64,000 nt of DNA from Acidobacteriaceae bacterium (GTDB taxonomy: Bacteria; Acidobacteriota; Terriglobia; Terriglobales; Acidobacteriaceae), in assembly GCA_003134995.1 (NCBI GenBank), contig PLDC01000018.1:1-64000 (forward strand), given 5' to 3'. The notes under the pieces are model-generated. The model searched no databases, was not told the DNA's origin, and saw only the letters and a list, made by a program, of their open reading frames with translations. This document shows, one piece after another, positions 11,304 through 19,531 of the stretch (its first letter is position 1; each line of letters starts with the position of its first letter). The position numbers and the translations under genes are program-made.

Positions 11304-12068
11304 TCATTTATCGTGCCTCTCTTCTGAGGGCGTCAGGAGTATGTCTTGGTTGCGGGGACTGACAACACATTCCTGAATAGGGTTCACATCCTGGTATTCA
11401 TCGACGATCACATGCCGAATCCGCTCGCCCAGCCGTAGCTTCAGATCAGTGATTTGTGAAATGGCTTTCACAGCGTCTAGCATGATGGCGGAATAATCCA
11501 AGTAGCGGCGATCTGTCAGTAGTTGTTGGTACAACTTCAGGCCGTTGACCACGGAGCAACCCTTAAGTTTGGGTTCATTTAGTCTGGCCTCACGAAGGAT
11601 ATTGAGGGCGTCAATGTAATTCTTTGTGTCGATGAATCGACGCAGCACATTGCCCCTCAAATCAGTCGAAGCTGTCAGGCCAGTTTTCTTGGAGTACCGG
11701 TTGACAAACAGAACCTGCTGAACGTCGCCGAGAACGCCAAACTTGAGGAACTCGGGCACCTCGGTCTTTAGTAGGTCCAGACAGAATCCGTGGATAGTAC
11801 CCACGTACATCTCGGCCAGTCCATTAACCTCGCCAACTACTTCCGCTACACGGGTGACGATTCTATCTTTGAGTTCCGCCGCGGCCTTTTCCGTAAATGT
11901 GAACGCGACGATATTACGCGGAGCCAGTCCCGTGGTTAACCCGGTCTTTAGCAGCGCCGCCACGCGCTGTGCGACCACTTCGGTTTTTCCGGAGCCCGCG
12001 CATGCGATTAGCTGGAGATTTCCTGGTGGCCATCCGATCGCTTCTGTTTGTGCGTCGGTAAACTTCAT
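11304..12068 (-). CDS. UvrD/Rep-type helicase, N-terminal fragment only
   Basis: 254 residues with the N-terminal hallmarks of superfamily 1A helicases: a Q-motif (TDAQTEAI), Walker A CAGSGKT at 23-29, motif Ia (VAFTFTEKAAAELKDRI), motif Ib-like GTIHGFC, and motif II VDEYQDVNPIQE around 222-233. Family members run 500-700 residues. This frame ends about 20 residues after motif II with an unrelated tail, so motifs III-VI and the second RecA domain are missing. The start is well supported by AGGAGA 5 bases upstream of ATG 12068. The truncation point falls within about 15 bases of a 12-bp copy of the tRNA-fMet 3' end (11346-11357), suggesting loss at the element boundary. It cannot be an active helicase on its own. 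A relic of a defence or replication gene is possible but not shown. Confidence 0.75.
   Translation of the reverse strand: MKFTDAQTEAIGWPPGNLQLIACAGSGKTEVVAQRVAALLKTGLTTGLAPRNIVAFTFTEKAAAELKDRIVTRVAEVVGEVNGLAEMYVGTIHGFCLDLLKTEVPEFLKFGVLGDVQQVLFVNRYSKKTGLTASTDLRGNVLRRFIDTKNYIDALNILREARLNEPKLKGCSVVNGLKLYQQLLTDRRYLDYSAIMLDAVKAISQITDLKLRLGERIRHVIVDEYQDVNPIQECVVSPRNQDILLTPSEERHDK
11346..11357 (+). repeat. Candidate distal attachment site (tRNA-fMet tail copy)
   Basis: TTGGTTGCGGGG is identical to the tRNA-fMet 3' end at 18673-18684 in the same orientation. Its position next to a truncated helicase gene and about 7.3 kb from the integrase fits the far end of a tRNA-targeted element. Confidence 0.5.
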
Positions 12069-12631
12069 GACTATCTCCTAACAGGCGGTTGGAAGGCAAC
12101 CCGCGATATTTCCATCAACTTCAAGCGGCGACGACCCACTACAGTCCAGTTCCAGCCTACATAAAACGATCAGAGGCCAGAATTGTGGACGGTACAGGGA
12201 TCAGGCGGGAAACTATCTGACAGCCGCAACAACTATTACGCCTCTCGCATTGGATCTGTCTAGAGGCACATTCGTGCCAGGTCCGTAGCCCCAAAGAGGC
12301 ACGGACGATCTGTTTACGCTGGCTTTCCCAACGGCAGCCTTTAGGTCCGAGGGTCCGATTCGCCCTGGAGAGGGGTCTGACTCGATGCCAGCGTCTTTTT
12401 GTGGCAGTTGTGGGAATAGTTTCGAAAACTCGTTCCTGCGGTGCAGCCGTGCGACTCACTCGAATCAGGGCTTCGTGGCCAGGAATACGAATTGCCCGAA
12501 AACACCTGATTATGGGCGGCTAGTATCAGGGAGTTCTTACCCCACGATTTCAATTACTTGTCGGGGACTCGCGCGATGAGGTTTTTGGGCAATATCTGAA
12601 GACCGCGTGAAATCCTGAAACTCCGACTATC
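12069..12631. other. Gene-free stretch inside the putative element
   Basis: About 560 bases between the helicase start and the end of the next gene. Apart from the AGGAGA ribosome site of the helicase gene near 12073-12078, I find no convincing frame, RNA or repeat. Short frames are present, but their Arg/Ser/Cys-rich composition looks non-coding. Confidence 0.4.
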
Positions 12632-13324
12632 TTATTGAATCGGGCTTTCTGGAGTTGATTCCACGAGATCGATTGCCCGCGCAGCCGTTTCGCGGAGACT
12701 CGCTGTCACCAGGCCAAGGGGTAACGCGCACTCTGGCCAGCGGAGTTTTCCATCTTCACCTGCGATTCCCAATCCAGGCACCCTGTCGCGGACCATTTGA
12801 CCCGGGTAGGTAAAGAAGAAGAATGAATGTCGCCCATCCCTGTCCCAGAAGATGTTCCCCAGTTCGATTTGTTTAGCCTTCGCCAGGGGGCGGAGTTGGC
12901 TCGCGATCAGCACTTCTGACTGTTCCGTCAATTCTAATGCGACGATCTGCTCGGCTGTTTCCACTGTAGCAGTCAGATACAGCATTAGGTTCTTTCCTTC
13001 CTCGCCTAGCCGACATCTCGTCACAAGAGGACTCGCCGGGAAATTGAGGTCTGCAGCAGACAGGAGTGCGGTCGAAAAACAGTCGAGAATGTTTCGGGAG
13101 ATTGAGCAAAACTCCGGTAGCGGATTTCCCTGGAAAACATGTTCAGAATAAACAAACCGCTTGGGATCAAGTCCCAAGAATGAAGGCTTCAGGATGGGGT
13201 TGAGTAGCCCCTGTTCCAGTTCCTTCTTCCAGTCGTCCAGAAATTTGTCCTTCTCCGCCCCCGAGAGTTTTGGATACCTGGGCTCGAACTCTTTGGTCGG
13301 CTTCGGATTTGATCGTTCCGGCAC
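12632..13324 (-). CDS. Hypothetical protein, unknown family
   Basis: 230 residues, probably cytoplasmic: no signal peptide or membrane helix. The N-terminus is charged and helical (EKDKFLDDWKKELEQGLLN). The middle has alternating strands (NLMLYLTATVETAEQIVALE) and an aromatic stretch FFFFTYPGQMVRDRVPGLG near residues 169-187. I recognise no catalytic motif and make no functional claim. It sits between the truncated helicase and a DUF932 gene, all on the minus strand, within the putative integrative element, so it is likely mobile-element cargo. Its length, composition and lack of overlap suggest a real gene. Confidence 0.6.
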   Translation of the reverse strand: MPERSNPKPTKEFEPRYPKLSGAEKDKFLDDWKKELEQGLLNPILKPSFLGLDPKRFVYSEHVFQGNPLPEFCSISRNILDCFSTALLSAADLNFPASPLVTRCRLGEEGKNLMLYLTATVETAEQIVALELTEQSEVLIASQLRPLAKAKQIELGNIFWDRDGRHSFFFFTYPGQMVRDRVPGLGIAGEDGKLRWPECALPLGLVTASLRETAARAIDLVESTPESPIQ

Positions 13325-13384
13325 TTTTGCCTTTCACCAGCAGCAATTGTCGCTAGGACGGCTTTCGCCGGCTCGTTGCCTTAC

Positions 13385-14410
13385 CTAGTTAGCCCACGCC
13401 TTTACACATTTCTCCGCGACGGTAAAAGCTCGCACCTTCGTCGAGTATCCCTCGCCGAACCAGATTGTGTTCAACTGGCGATCGTCGCTAGCTTTTTCAA
13501 ATCGGCGGTAGTCAATGTATTCCGCGACGCCGTTATACGCGGCCCAGAGGCTTCCTTTCACCTCCGCCTCGTCATTGCCGCGACCTTGATCAAAGAGATA
13601 CGCTGAGCCTTCGCGATCGTATTTGACCTGTTCTAAAGCGCGCTGATACCGGGTTTGATCTTGGCGTTGCACTGGGTCAGGAAAGACTCCCTTAAGGTAG
13701 TCGTCAAGCTTGCCTTTATTGACCCGCACCTTCGCCATGCTCTGGAACACGGTTGCGAGTTCGTCATAGTGGACTTGAATCCTCTTCAGGAGATTCTGCG
13801 CGATCACCAGTCGTTCTCGCAGGTCTTTGCTATGTGCGATGCGGAGGGTTGGACCCTGGCTCAGTGCTTGTATCAGTGTATTTTGGCAAACGACTCGGAC
13901 GGGCGTGAACTTGATCTGCACCGCGCTGGTGCCGTCGTGGCTGTTACTCAAGAGCAGGTACTTATTGGTGATGTCATCTCCGATAACGCGAATGTCTTCA
14001 GGCAGTTTGGCAAGAACCCAGACGCGCTCGCCCTTCCCCAGAGCGCCTGCCGTGTGGTACGCGGCTGCCTTCCGGCCCACGATGGGGTCGAAGAAACCGA
14101 ATGCCTCCTCATTCTGCAGCGTCTGGTACGCGTCCCCCACAATGCCCAACACTCCGTCATTCACGCCAGAACTCCAATCGTCGCGACGCCATACGTCCTC
14201 CCGGACAACAGCCCAACGCTTAGCCAAAGGACGATGTTCGCGCTCGCCAACAAACAACGGCAATTTGCTGACCTTCCAATCAAGGCCCGCGTGTTTGATA
14301 GCTTCGGCCGCGGTTGCCGGGGCGTCTAGTTGCTTGCCCAGACGATGCCAAGCGGGACCAACCGTCATTACGGCAGCCGTTCCGGTCGTCCGGTCTATGT
14401 TAGCGGGCAT
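13385..14410 (-). CDS. DUF932 phage/plasmid-like protein
   Basis: About 341 residues from ATG 14410. This start is chosen because family members begin just before the conserved segment (here MPANIDRTTG... GPAWHRLGKQL); a GTG at 14455 is possible but neither has a strong ribosome site. Conserved family features seen are PAWHRLG near the N-terminus, VVGDAYQTLQNEEAFGFFDP-like text (here GIVGDAYQTLQNEEAFGF), KYLLLSNSHDGT, and VRVVCQNTL followed by a helical C-terminus. The molecular function of DUF932 proteins is not established; they are typical of plasmids, phages and integrative elements. The gene is divergent from a small XRE regulator, which could control it. Confidence 0.85.
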   Translation of the reverse strand: MPANIDRTTGTAAVMTVGPAWHRLGKQLDAPATAAEAIKHAGLDWKVSKLPLFVGEREHRPLAKRWAVVREDVWRRDDWSSGVNDGVLGIVGDAYQTLQNEEAFGFFDPIVGRKAAAYHTAGALGKGERVWVLAKLPEDIRVIGDDITNKYLLLSNSHDGTSAVQIKFTPVRVVCQNTLIQALSQGPTLRIAHSKDLRERLVIAQNLLKRIQVHYDELATVFQSMAKVRVNKGKLDDYLKGVFPDPVQRQDQTRYQRALEQVKYDREGSAYLFDQGRGNDEAEVKGSLWAAYNGVAEYIDYRRFEKASDDRQLNTIWFGEGYSTKVRAFTVAEKCVKAWAN

Positions 14411-14594
14411 GAGGAAACTCGATTGAGAGCGGAAAGGAATGACAAATGAAAACACAACGACCAGAATCCGTCAGTGCACACAACTGTCGTAAAGAAGTCA
14501 CCATAGTGGAATTGGCATTTGCGGCGCGCCGGGGGCCACGGTTATGTCTGGGATGCCAGACACACGCCCGCAATAGTATGCCCACCATGGAAGC

Positions 14595-14819
14595 ATGTCC
14601 AGCGGCAATCATGCCCTTTTGGTCCTGTTGGGCAAGCGCATTCAGACGCTTCGAAGATGTAAAGGATGGACACAAACCGACATGGCAGTGTATCTGGACA
14701 TGAACCGGGGACACATCTCAGACATCGAGAGGGGCAAGCGTGAACCAGGGATTATCACCTTGCAGGTGATTGCCCGAGGTTTGGACACCACGATGGCTAA
14801 GCTACTCAAGGGTCTGTAG
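14595..14819 (+). CDS. Small XRE-family transcriptional regulator
   Basis: 74 residues, essentially one helix-turn-helix domain of the HTH_3/Cro-cI type: RIQTLRRCKGWTQTDMAVYL, then NRGHISDIERGKREPGIITL for the recognition helix and the conserved acidic turn, ending in LDTTMAKLLKGL. It should bind DNA as a dimer. It is divergently transcribed from the DUF932 gene and convergent with the serine recombinase, so its likely targets are the intervening region near 14410-14595 and the element's own genes. No ligand domain is present, as in many phage and plasmid repressors. Confidence 0.82.
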   Translation: MSSGNHALLVLLGKRIQTLRRCKGWTQTDMAVYLDMNRGHISDIERGKREPGIITLQVIARGLDTTMAKLLKGL

Positions 14820-14862
14820 AACCGCCCGGAAATCGTTCCCGCATACCGTGCATCAAATCCAC

Positions 14863-15504
14863 CTAGACAGTTTTGGGAAAAGATGCAAAAGCCCGCTGCG
14901 CTGTTCCCTTGCTCACTCTCAGTTCGGTCTGGATTTGCGACCACGAGTCCCCGCGAGCGCGAAGAGTGGCAATTCGTGAGGCGTCAACAACGACTCGTGG
15001 CCTCCCCAGTCGTCTCCCTTTGGCGCGTGCATTCCTTAGGCCCGCACGAACCCGTTCCTGAATAAGAGCGCGCTCAAATTCTGCCATTGCGCCAATGATT
15101 TGAAACATCAAGCGCCCGGAAGGCGTACTCAGGTCGATGTTGTCTCTTAGACTAACGAAAGCCACTCCCAGTGCTGAAAGTTCAGCGAGAGCATTAACCA
15201 AGTGCTTCAAAGACCTCCCAAAGCGATCGATCTTCCAGACCAGAACTGCGTCAAAGCGGCGACGGCAAGCATCTGACATCAGCCGATTGAGCGCTGGACG
15301 GGATTCCTTGCAGCCGGAAACGCCTTGGTCTGTGAATTCTTCAACGACCTCCCAACCGCGGCGTCCCGCATATTCGCGCAATTCGGCGAGTTGCATTTCG
15401 GGGTCTTGATTGTTGAGGGTGCTGACTCGAGCGTAGAGAGCCACACGAGCGATCGGTTGAGTGGATTCTTGAGCGAAAGTGGTGGTACGTTGCTGTCTAG
15501 CCAT
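14863..15504 (-). CDS. Serine recombinase (resolvase/invertase family)
   Basis: 213 residues from ATG 15504, set by AAGGAGG just upstream. The catalytic domain starts VALYARVS with nucleophile Ser28. It continues with QLAELREYAGRRGW, the GVSGCKESRPALNRLM segment, VLVWKIDRFGRS (active-site Asp/Arg) and the long helix FQIIGAMAEFERALIQERV. The C-terminus has a GRRLGRPR arm and a short Hin-like HTH (SWSQIQTELRVSKGTAQRAF). It is the size of resolvase/invertase enzymes, not large integrases. A perfect inverted repeat lies in its upstream region (15539-15568), which could be a crossover or operator site. It is part of the putative element next to a tyrosine integrase; such pairs often combine integration with dimer resolution or inversion. 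Confidence 0.9.
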   Translation of the reverse strand: MARQQRTTTFAQESTQPIARVALYARVSTLNNQDPEMQLAELREYAGRRGWEVVEEFTDQGVSGCKESRPALNRLMSDACRRRFDAVLVWKIDRFGRSLKHLVNALAELSALGVAFVSLRDNIDLSTPSGRLMFQIIGAMAEFERALIQERVRAGLRNARAKGRRLGRPRVVVDASRIATLRARGDSWSQIQTELRVSKGTAQRAFASFPKTV

Positions 15505-15538
15505 GGTCTGCCTCCTTATTAGGCGACTTTTGGTTAGG

Positions 15539-15568
15539 GCTGGATGGGTGCTAGAACACCCATCCAGC
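15539..15568. promoter_or_regulatory. Perfect 12-bp inverted repeat in divergent promoter region
   Basis: GCTGGATGGGTG (15539-15550), a 6-base loop CTAGAA, and the exact inverse CACCCATCCAGC (15557-15568). It lies between the divergent recombinase gene (start 15504) and a small gene starting at 15677. A second short palindrome GCTTGCACGCAAGC lies at 15631-15644. Position suggests an operator, a resolution site or an RNA hairpin in the recombinase leader; the sequence alone does not decide. Confidence 0.45.
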
Positions 15569-15676
15569 TCGTTCTCGGTGACGGAGGAAATTCTATGCGT
15601 ACAAGCACGCATTGTCAAGTTTAACTGCTTGCTTGCACGCAAGCCTTCATGAAAGACTCTTTGCGAAGGAAGCTAA

Positions 15677-15814
15677 ATGACGAAAGCAAAGGATTCCTAC
15701 GCGGTGGAGTTCGCGCGCAAGGGCGGTAAGGCGCGAGCTAAGAAGCTCACAGTTGAAGAGCGCCGAGCCAGCGCCAAGAAGGCTGCTGAAGCACGCTGGG
15801 CCAAGCGACGTTAG
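15677..15814 (+). CDS. Small basic Lys/Arg/Ala-rich protein (45 aa)
   Basis: A 45-codon gene with a GAAGGA ribosome site 6-8 bases before ATG 15677. The product begins MTKAKDSYAVEFARKGG, continues KARAKKLTVEERR and ends KKAAEARWAKRR. Such short, strongly basic, helical proteins with a KGGKARAKKL motif recur in soil-bacterial plasmids and chromosomes and are probably nucleic-acid binding, but no function is established. It follows the inverted repeat at 15539-15568 and overlaps the 5' end of the next frame, with which it may be translationally coupled. Confidence 0.5.
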   Translation: MTKAKDSYAVEFARKGGKARAKKLTVEERRASAKKAAEARWAKRR

Positions 15815-17201
15815 CTATTCGAGATGCGAATTTGGGACCGTCGCCAAAGAGCTACTGGAGAGTGGAAACTTGCACAGCCCGGATCCCTCGAAGCGCTTCA
15901 TCAGCGCCGCGAAACAGGTCATTGATGTCTGGCGGCAGCTCGACCCCAGATACAACCGATTGGTCAAGCTGAAAACCCAGGCAGCGGCCAAACAGCTTCG
16001 CAAAGAAGTCAAAGCTGAAAGAATGCAGATTCTTTTCAGGAACCGAGGGAACGCAAATTCAGGCATCATCCCCGGTGAAATTCTTGCAATGGAACTGCGT
16101 AAGATCGACGCTTGGGCCGCACGGTATTACTCAATCTATTGTGAGGTGTGGGAACTGCAAGGAAATAAGAAATCTGCCGCTTTGGTGCGAACAATTTACA
16201 CCCATTTCCTGAGAAAGCTCATTGCAGTTAGAAAATCGTCGGTGACTCACGAAGCGCAGCGCTCAGCTTGTGCTAGAGGACGGTTCGATAGTATCGCCAG
16301 GCTGCGGATCGAGTCTTTCAAGCGTTCAGCAGATCAATTGAGTTGGGATTGGGCGGGAAAGATAGAAATCGAGGCATTGGAGCTTGAGGCTCGTGCCCGC
16401 GTAGAAAAGTCGACAAATCAAGCATTGTTCATTTCGCGGACCGGCGAAGAAGGCAGGGCTGGTGCCGAAAGCACGCCTCATCGCGCCCCAACAAAGGGAA
16501 CGATGATGCCAGAGAAACCGTCAACAAGGACTACAGGGCCATTGAGGCCGGAAAGCATCAACCCAGTAACACCAAACACCAAAGCACGAAAGCGACTTCC
16601 AGGAGCAACCATCTACGGAGTGCGACCAGACAGCAATGAATATGTGGCCTGGGACGGCGAGCAATATGTGTTGTATCAAACAAAGGAAAGGGTCTTGGCC
16701 GACGATAGCTTGATACCCATTGGCAGTGTGCAGGAGCTGAGAGTGGATCATCCGCACCCTGGGCCGGTGGATCGGGTTGAGGTGGTGATTCCTACGCCAC
16801 AACTGAAAAATGGACACAGAGAATCCCAAGCCGGGGTTCCATTCCCGCATCCGATCCCTCTCTCAACATTCGAAGCTAAAGTCGGCGAGTTGATGGTAAA
16901 AGCACGAACGGCGAGTGCGACAAAGTACCTTCCTAAGGCTGAAATCTTGAAAATTGCTACTTTGCTCGATGATGCAAAATTGCCAGTTCGGAGCAATCTG
17001 GAACGTGAAGCCGCCCGAATCATGGGCGAATACAACCAGCGACACCCCACGGCTGCAATAAAGAGTTGGAAAGCCGCATTTAATCATCCTCAGTTCCGAC
17101 GTGCCGTCCGAAAGCGGTTTTCGAGAGCAGAGGAGAAGTACAAGAAAGCAACTTCGCACGTCCCTACCGTGTCCGCGGGATCTCCTCGGACAGCTATCTA
17201 G
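15753..17201 (+). CDS. Hypothetical element-borne protein, start uncertain
   Basis: Up to 482 residues, hydrophilic and mostly helical. The N-terminal 230 residues are Lys/Arg/Ala-rich with long helices (LVKLKTQAAAKQLRKEVKAE). A central part has a compact predicted domain (GATIYGVRPDSNEYVAWDGE, then QYVLYQTKERVLADDSLIPI). The C-terminus (KYLPKAEILKIATLLDDAKL, HPTAAIKSWKAAFNHPQFRR) is again helical. I recognise no family. The first ATG (15753) lies inside the preceding small gene and lacks a ribosome site, so the true start may be a later GTG or TTG. It is followed after 290 bases by the integrase gene and belongs to the putative integrative element. Confidence 0.5.
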   Translation: MKSAEPAPRRLLKHAGPSDVSYSRCEFGTVAKELLESGNLHSPDPSKRFISAAKQVIDVWRQLDPRYNRLVKLKTQAAAKQLRKEVKAERMQILFRNRGNANSGIIPGEILAMELRKIDAWAARYYSIYCEVWELQGNKKSAALVRTIYTHFLRKLIAVRKSSVTHEAQRSACARGRFDSIARLRIESFKRSADQLSWDWAGKIEIEALELEARARVEKSTNQALFISRTGEEGRAGAESTPHRAPTKGTMMPEKPSTRTTGPLRPESINPVTPNTKARKRLPGATIYGVRPDSNEYVAWDGEQYVLYQTKERVLADDSLIPIGSVQELRVDHPHPGPVDRVEVVIPTPQLKNGHRESQAGVPFPHPIPLSTFEAKVGELMVKARTASATKYLPKAEILKIATLLDDAKLPVRSNLEREAARIMGEYNQRHPTAAIKSWKAAFNHPQFRRAVRKRFSRAEEKYKKATSHVPTVSAGSPRTAI

Positions 17202-17488
17202 CATTTGCCCCCTTCGTCGCTGCAGTCGCTATTTTCAAGCACCTTCTTTGTCCGGCGGACAAATTCGGACAATTTTCAGCGTTTACAAGCCAACCTAATC
17301 GGGCCTAAAGTCGCGCTATCCGAACGCGAAAGTTTATGTTCGGACAGCAGATCTATCTCGTGATCTCGGACCGTTCAAAACTCGGGCTCGTGGCGACTGG
17401 CGGGACTACCGCACCTTTTGCACGCTGTGGTATTGTTTCGGACCAGGCGAACGCCGGCGCGTTTTCTTCAAGAGAGGAACTTGAAAAA

Positions 17489-18667
17489 ATGGCGCGCCGA
17501 AGGTTTCAACGCGGTAGTGTACTGCTCAGAGGTAAGCGTAAGCAGAAATGGGTTGGCCGCTGGAGGGAAGATGTTATCAATTCAGAAGGCCAACTGGTAC
17601 GGATCAACCGTAAGGAAGTCCTCGGAACAAAGAGCGATTTCCCCACCAAGAAACTGGCGATGCGTGAGTTGGAATTACGGATCGCTCCAATTAACAACGT
17701 CAACTATCGAGCCTTAAGATCGGCAACATTCGCTGAGTTTGCAGCAATTTGGAAGAATAACGCTCTGACTCAGCATAAACCATCAACGCAGCTTGCGGTT
17801 CGGAGCCAGCTCAAGAAATGGCTGGTCCCCTACTTCGGGAGTTGTGCCATGAGGGAAGTCGGAGGACAAACGGTCCAAATGTTCGTCCAACGTTGCTCTC
17901 TGGCTCCAAAGAGCTGCCGAAACCTAGTACTCACACTTCGGATGATGTGGAGTAGCGCCAAAGCTTGGGGCTATGTCTCACACGATCCATTTGAAGGACT
18001 CGTGCTTCCAAAGGTTGCGCGGCAGGCGCGGTTCTTCTTCACGCTGGATGAAATCCAGCGGATCATCGCTGCGGCCAGCGGGCCATTGAAATCCTTCTAC
18101 TGGCTGGCAGCCGAAACCGGAATGCGGGCTGGAGAATTGTGCGGTTTGCGAATCGAGGATGTGGACTTGGGGCAATGCTTCGTCAACGTTAAGCAGTCAG
18201 TCTGGCGCGGCAAACTTCAAACCCCAAAAACAGCGAACTCGATTCGGCAGTTCGCCATCTCTCAAAAACTCGCCTCTCATCTCCGTGCTTACCTTTCGAC
18301 GTGGCGACCGAACCTGTTGAATTTGGTGTTCGCCACCAAGAACGGAACGCCGTGGGATCAGAATCTAGTCGTGAAACGGAAGCTACACCCGCTGCTCGAA
18401 TCCCTCGGGGTTCAGCGCTGCGGGCTTCATGCATTCCGACACACAAACGGAAGCCTGATGGACAGGCTCAATGCGCCCATGAAGATACGCCAGGAGCGAT
18501 TCGGACACGCTCCCGGATCGAACCTCCTGCTTGGCGTCTACACTCACACCGTTGAGGAAGATGACAGGCTGGTCGCCGAACAATTGGGTGAGATGTTGTG
18601 TCCAAATGTGGCCAAGTTGGCACAAGAGAAAACCTTCGCAGAGAGCGAAGGCGTGGTGATTCAGTAG
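17489..18667 (+). CDS. Tyrosine recombinase (phage-type integrase)
   Basis: 392 residues from ATG 17489, chosen because AGAGAGGA lies about 10 bases upstream and the protein begins with the usual basic arm-binding segment (MARRRFQRGSVLLRGKRKQK). It has an AP2-like N-terminal domain, a SAM-like core-binding domain (about 78-165) and the catalytic domain. Catalytic residues visible are Arg213 (ETGMRAGEL), Lys247 (PKTANS), His314-x-x-Arg317 (HAFRHTNGS), His340 (RFGHAPGS) and nucleophile Tyr351 (GVYTHTV). The gene ends 6 bases from the 3' end of the tRNA-fMet gene. Integrases next to a tRNA 3' end normally catalyse insertion of their element into that tRNA, so this is very likely the enzyme that mobilised the 11.3-18.7 kb region. 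Confidence 0.93.
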   Translation: MARRRFQRGSVLLRGKRKQKWVGRWREDVINSEGQLVRINRKEVLGTKSDFPTKKLAMRELELRIAPINNVNYRALRSATFAEFAAIWKNNALTQHKPSTQLAVRSQLKKWLVPYFGSCAMREVGGQTVQMFVQRCSLAPKSCRNLVLTLRMMWSSAKAWGYVSHDPFEGLVLPKVARQARFFFTLDEIQRIIAAASGPLKSFYWLAAETGMRAGELCGLRIEDVDLGQCFVNVKQSVWRGKLQTPKTANSIRQFAISQKLASHLRAYLSTWRPNLLNLVFATKNGTPWDQNLVVKRKLHPLLESLGVQRCGLHAFRHTNGSLMDRLNAPMKIRQERFGHAPGSNLLLGVYTHTVEEDDRLVAEQLGEMLCPNVAKLAQEKTFAESEGVVIQ

Positions 18668-18673
18668 GTTAGT

Positions 18674-18750
<77 letters not shown>

Positions 18751-18885
18751 GTTCGATCATAATCAATGGCATCGCCATCGTCAAACTGCAGAACCTGAAC
18801 ATGGATTGACTTTCGCTGCCGCTGTGCCCGATGGATTGTGCCCGGGGCCTTGCTTACGCGGGAGTTTCTGAAGAACAGGCTGTGG

Positions 18886-19374
18886 TCAACTCCATCGCGG
18901 CGCTGGCTGGCCTTGTCGAAGCCACTCGATGAAGTCGGTGCCGGGAGGCACGCCTCCGAGTTCGCGCAGCCGGGTGGCATTTTGTCCGCGATGGTAGTGG
19001 CTGTGCATTGCCGCCTGCGTCAGGGCGTGACGCACGCTGATCTTCAGAGGCGGCCGAAACCAGGGTACTGCGACCGACTCTGCAAGACGGGCGTCGTCTA
19101 TTGCGCCGAGCGTTGCGCACATTTCTGAATGATATTTTCGGGCAAAAGTTTTTAGCTCGGCTATGTCCGGATAATCTTCGACCTTGGTGATTACGAACCT
19201 CGCCGCCGGATCCCTCGTCACCCATAGAAATGCCGATTGCACCAGATGAATGTGATGCAGCCGCGAGCGAATGGCCATATCCGCCAAGGCGGCAGGGAAG
19301 TCCTCGAACGCGCGCCAGTGCTCGGCATCGGCCCATTCCTGATGTGCGTAGAGTTCGTGAAGGTAAGTAGTCAT
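18886..19374 (-). CDS. DinB/YfiT-like family protein
   Basis: 162 residues of the DinB four-helix-bundle superfamily. Likely metal ligands are a His in the second helix region (RLHHIHLVQSAFLW, around residues 39-50) and the HSHYHRGQ motif (around 124-131), matching the usual His triad. Family members bind divalent metal; some are mycothiol- or bacillithiol-dependent transferases and many have no known role. The N-terminus (MTTYLHELYAHQEWADAEHW) is typical, and an AAGGAA ribosome site supports ATG 19374. It is divergent from an aminotransferase gene. The upstream region carries two direct copies of CGAGAATTATA (19411-19436), which on this strand create two TATAAT boxes. Confidence 0.82.
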   Translation of the reverse strand: MTTYLHELYAHQEWADAEHWRAFEDFPAALADMAIRSRLHHIHLVQSAFLWVTRDPAARFVITKVEDYPDIAELKTFARKYHSEMCATLGAIDDARLAESVAVPWFRPPLKISVRHALTQAAMHSHYHRGQNATRLRELGGVPPGTDFIEWLRQGQPAPRWS

Positions 19375-19410
19375 CGATTCCTTAAGGCGGCGATCATTAA
19401 TTATTAAGAG

Positions 19411-19436
19411 CGAGAATTATAGGAACGAGAATTATA
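19411..19436 (-). promoter_or_regulatory. Direct repeat creating tandem TATAAT boxes
   Basis: CGAGAATTATA occurs twice, 15 bases apart (from 19411 and 19426). On the minus strand each contains TATAAT upstream of the DinB-like gene. No good -35 hexamer is visible, so this is only a candidate promoter or a regulator-binding repeat. Confidence 0.3.
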
Positions 19437-19531
19437 CGAGCCGGTCTGGCTGCGTGTTTCGGTCGCCGGTAGAAAGCCCGGTTCCGCAGGGTATAATGTG
19501 CCCTTTGGCTTAATCAGGAGCATTGGCGGCC

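Noticed and set aside
11304-12068. Calling the helicase remnant part of a Gabija-type or other defence system
   Set aside because: Only the N-terminal third is present and no adjacent nuclease or ATPase partner is seen.
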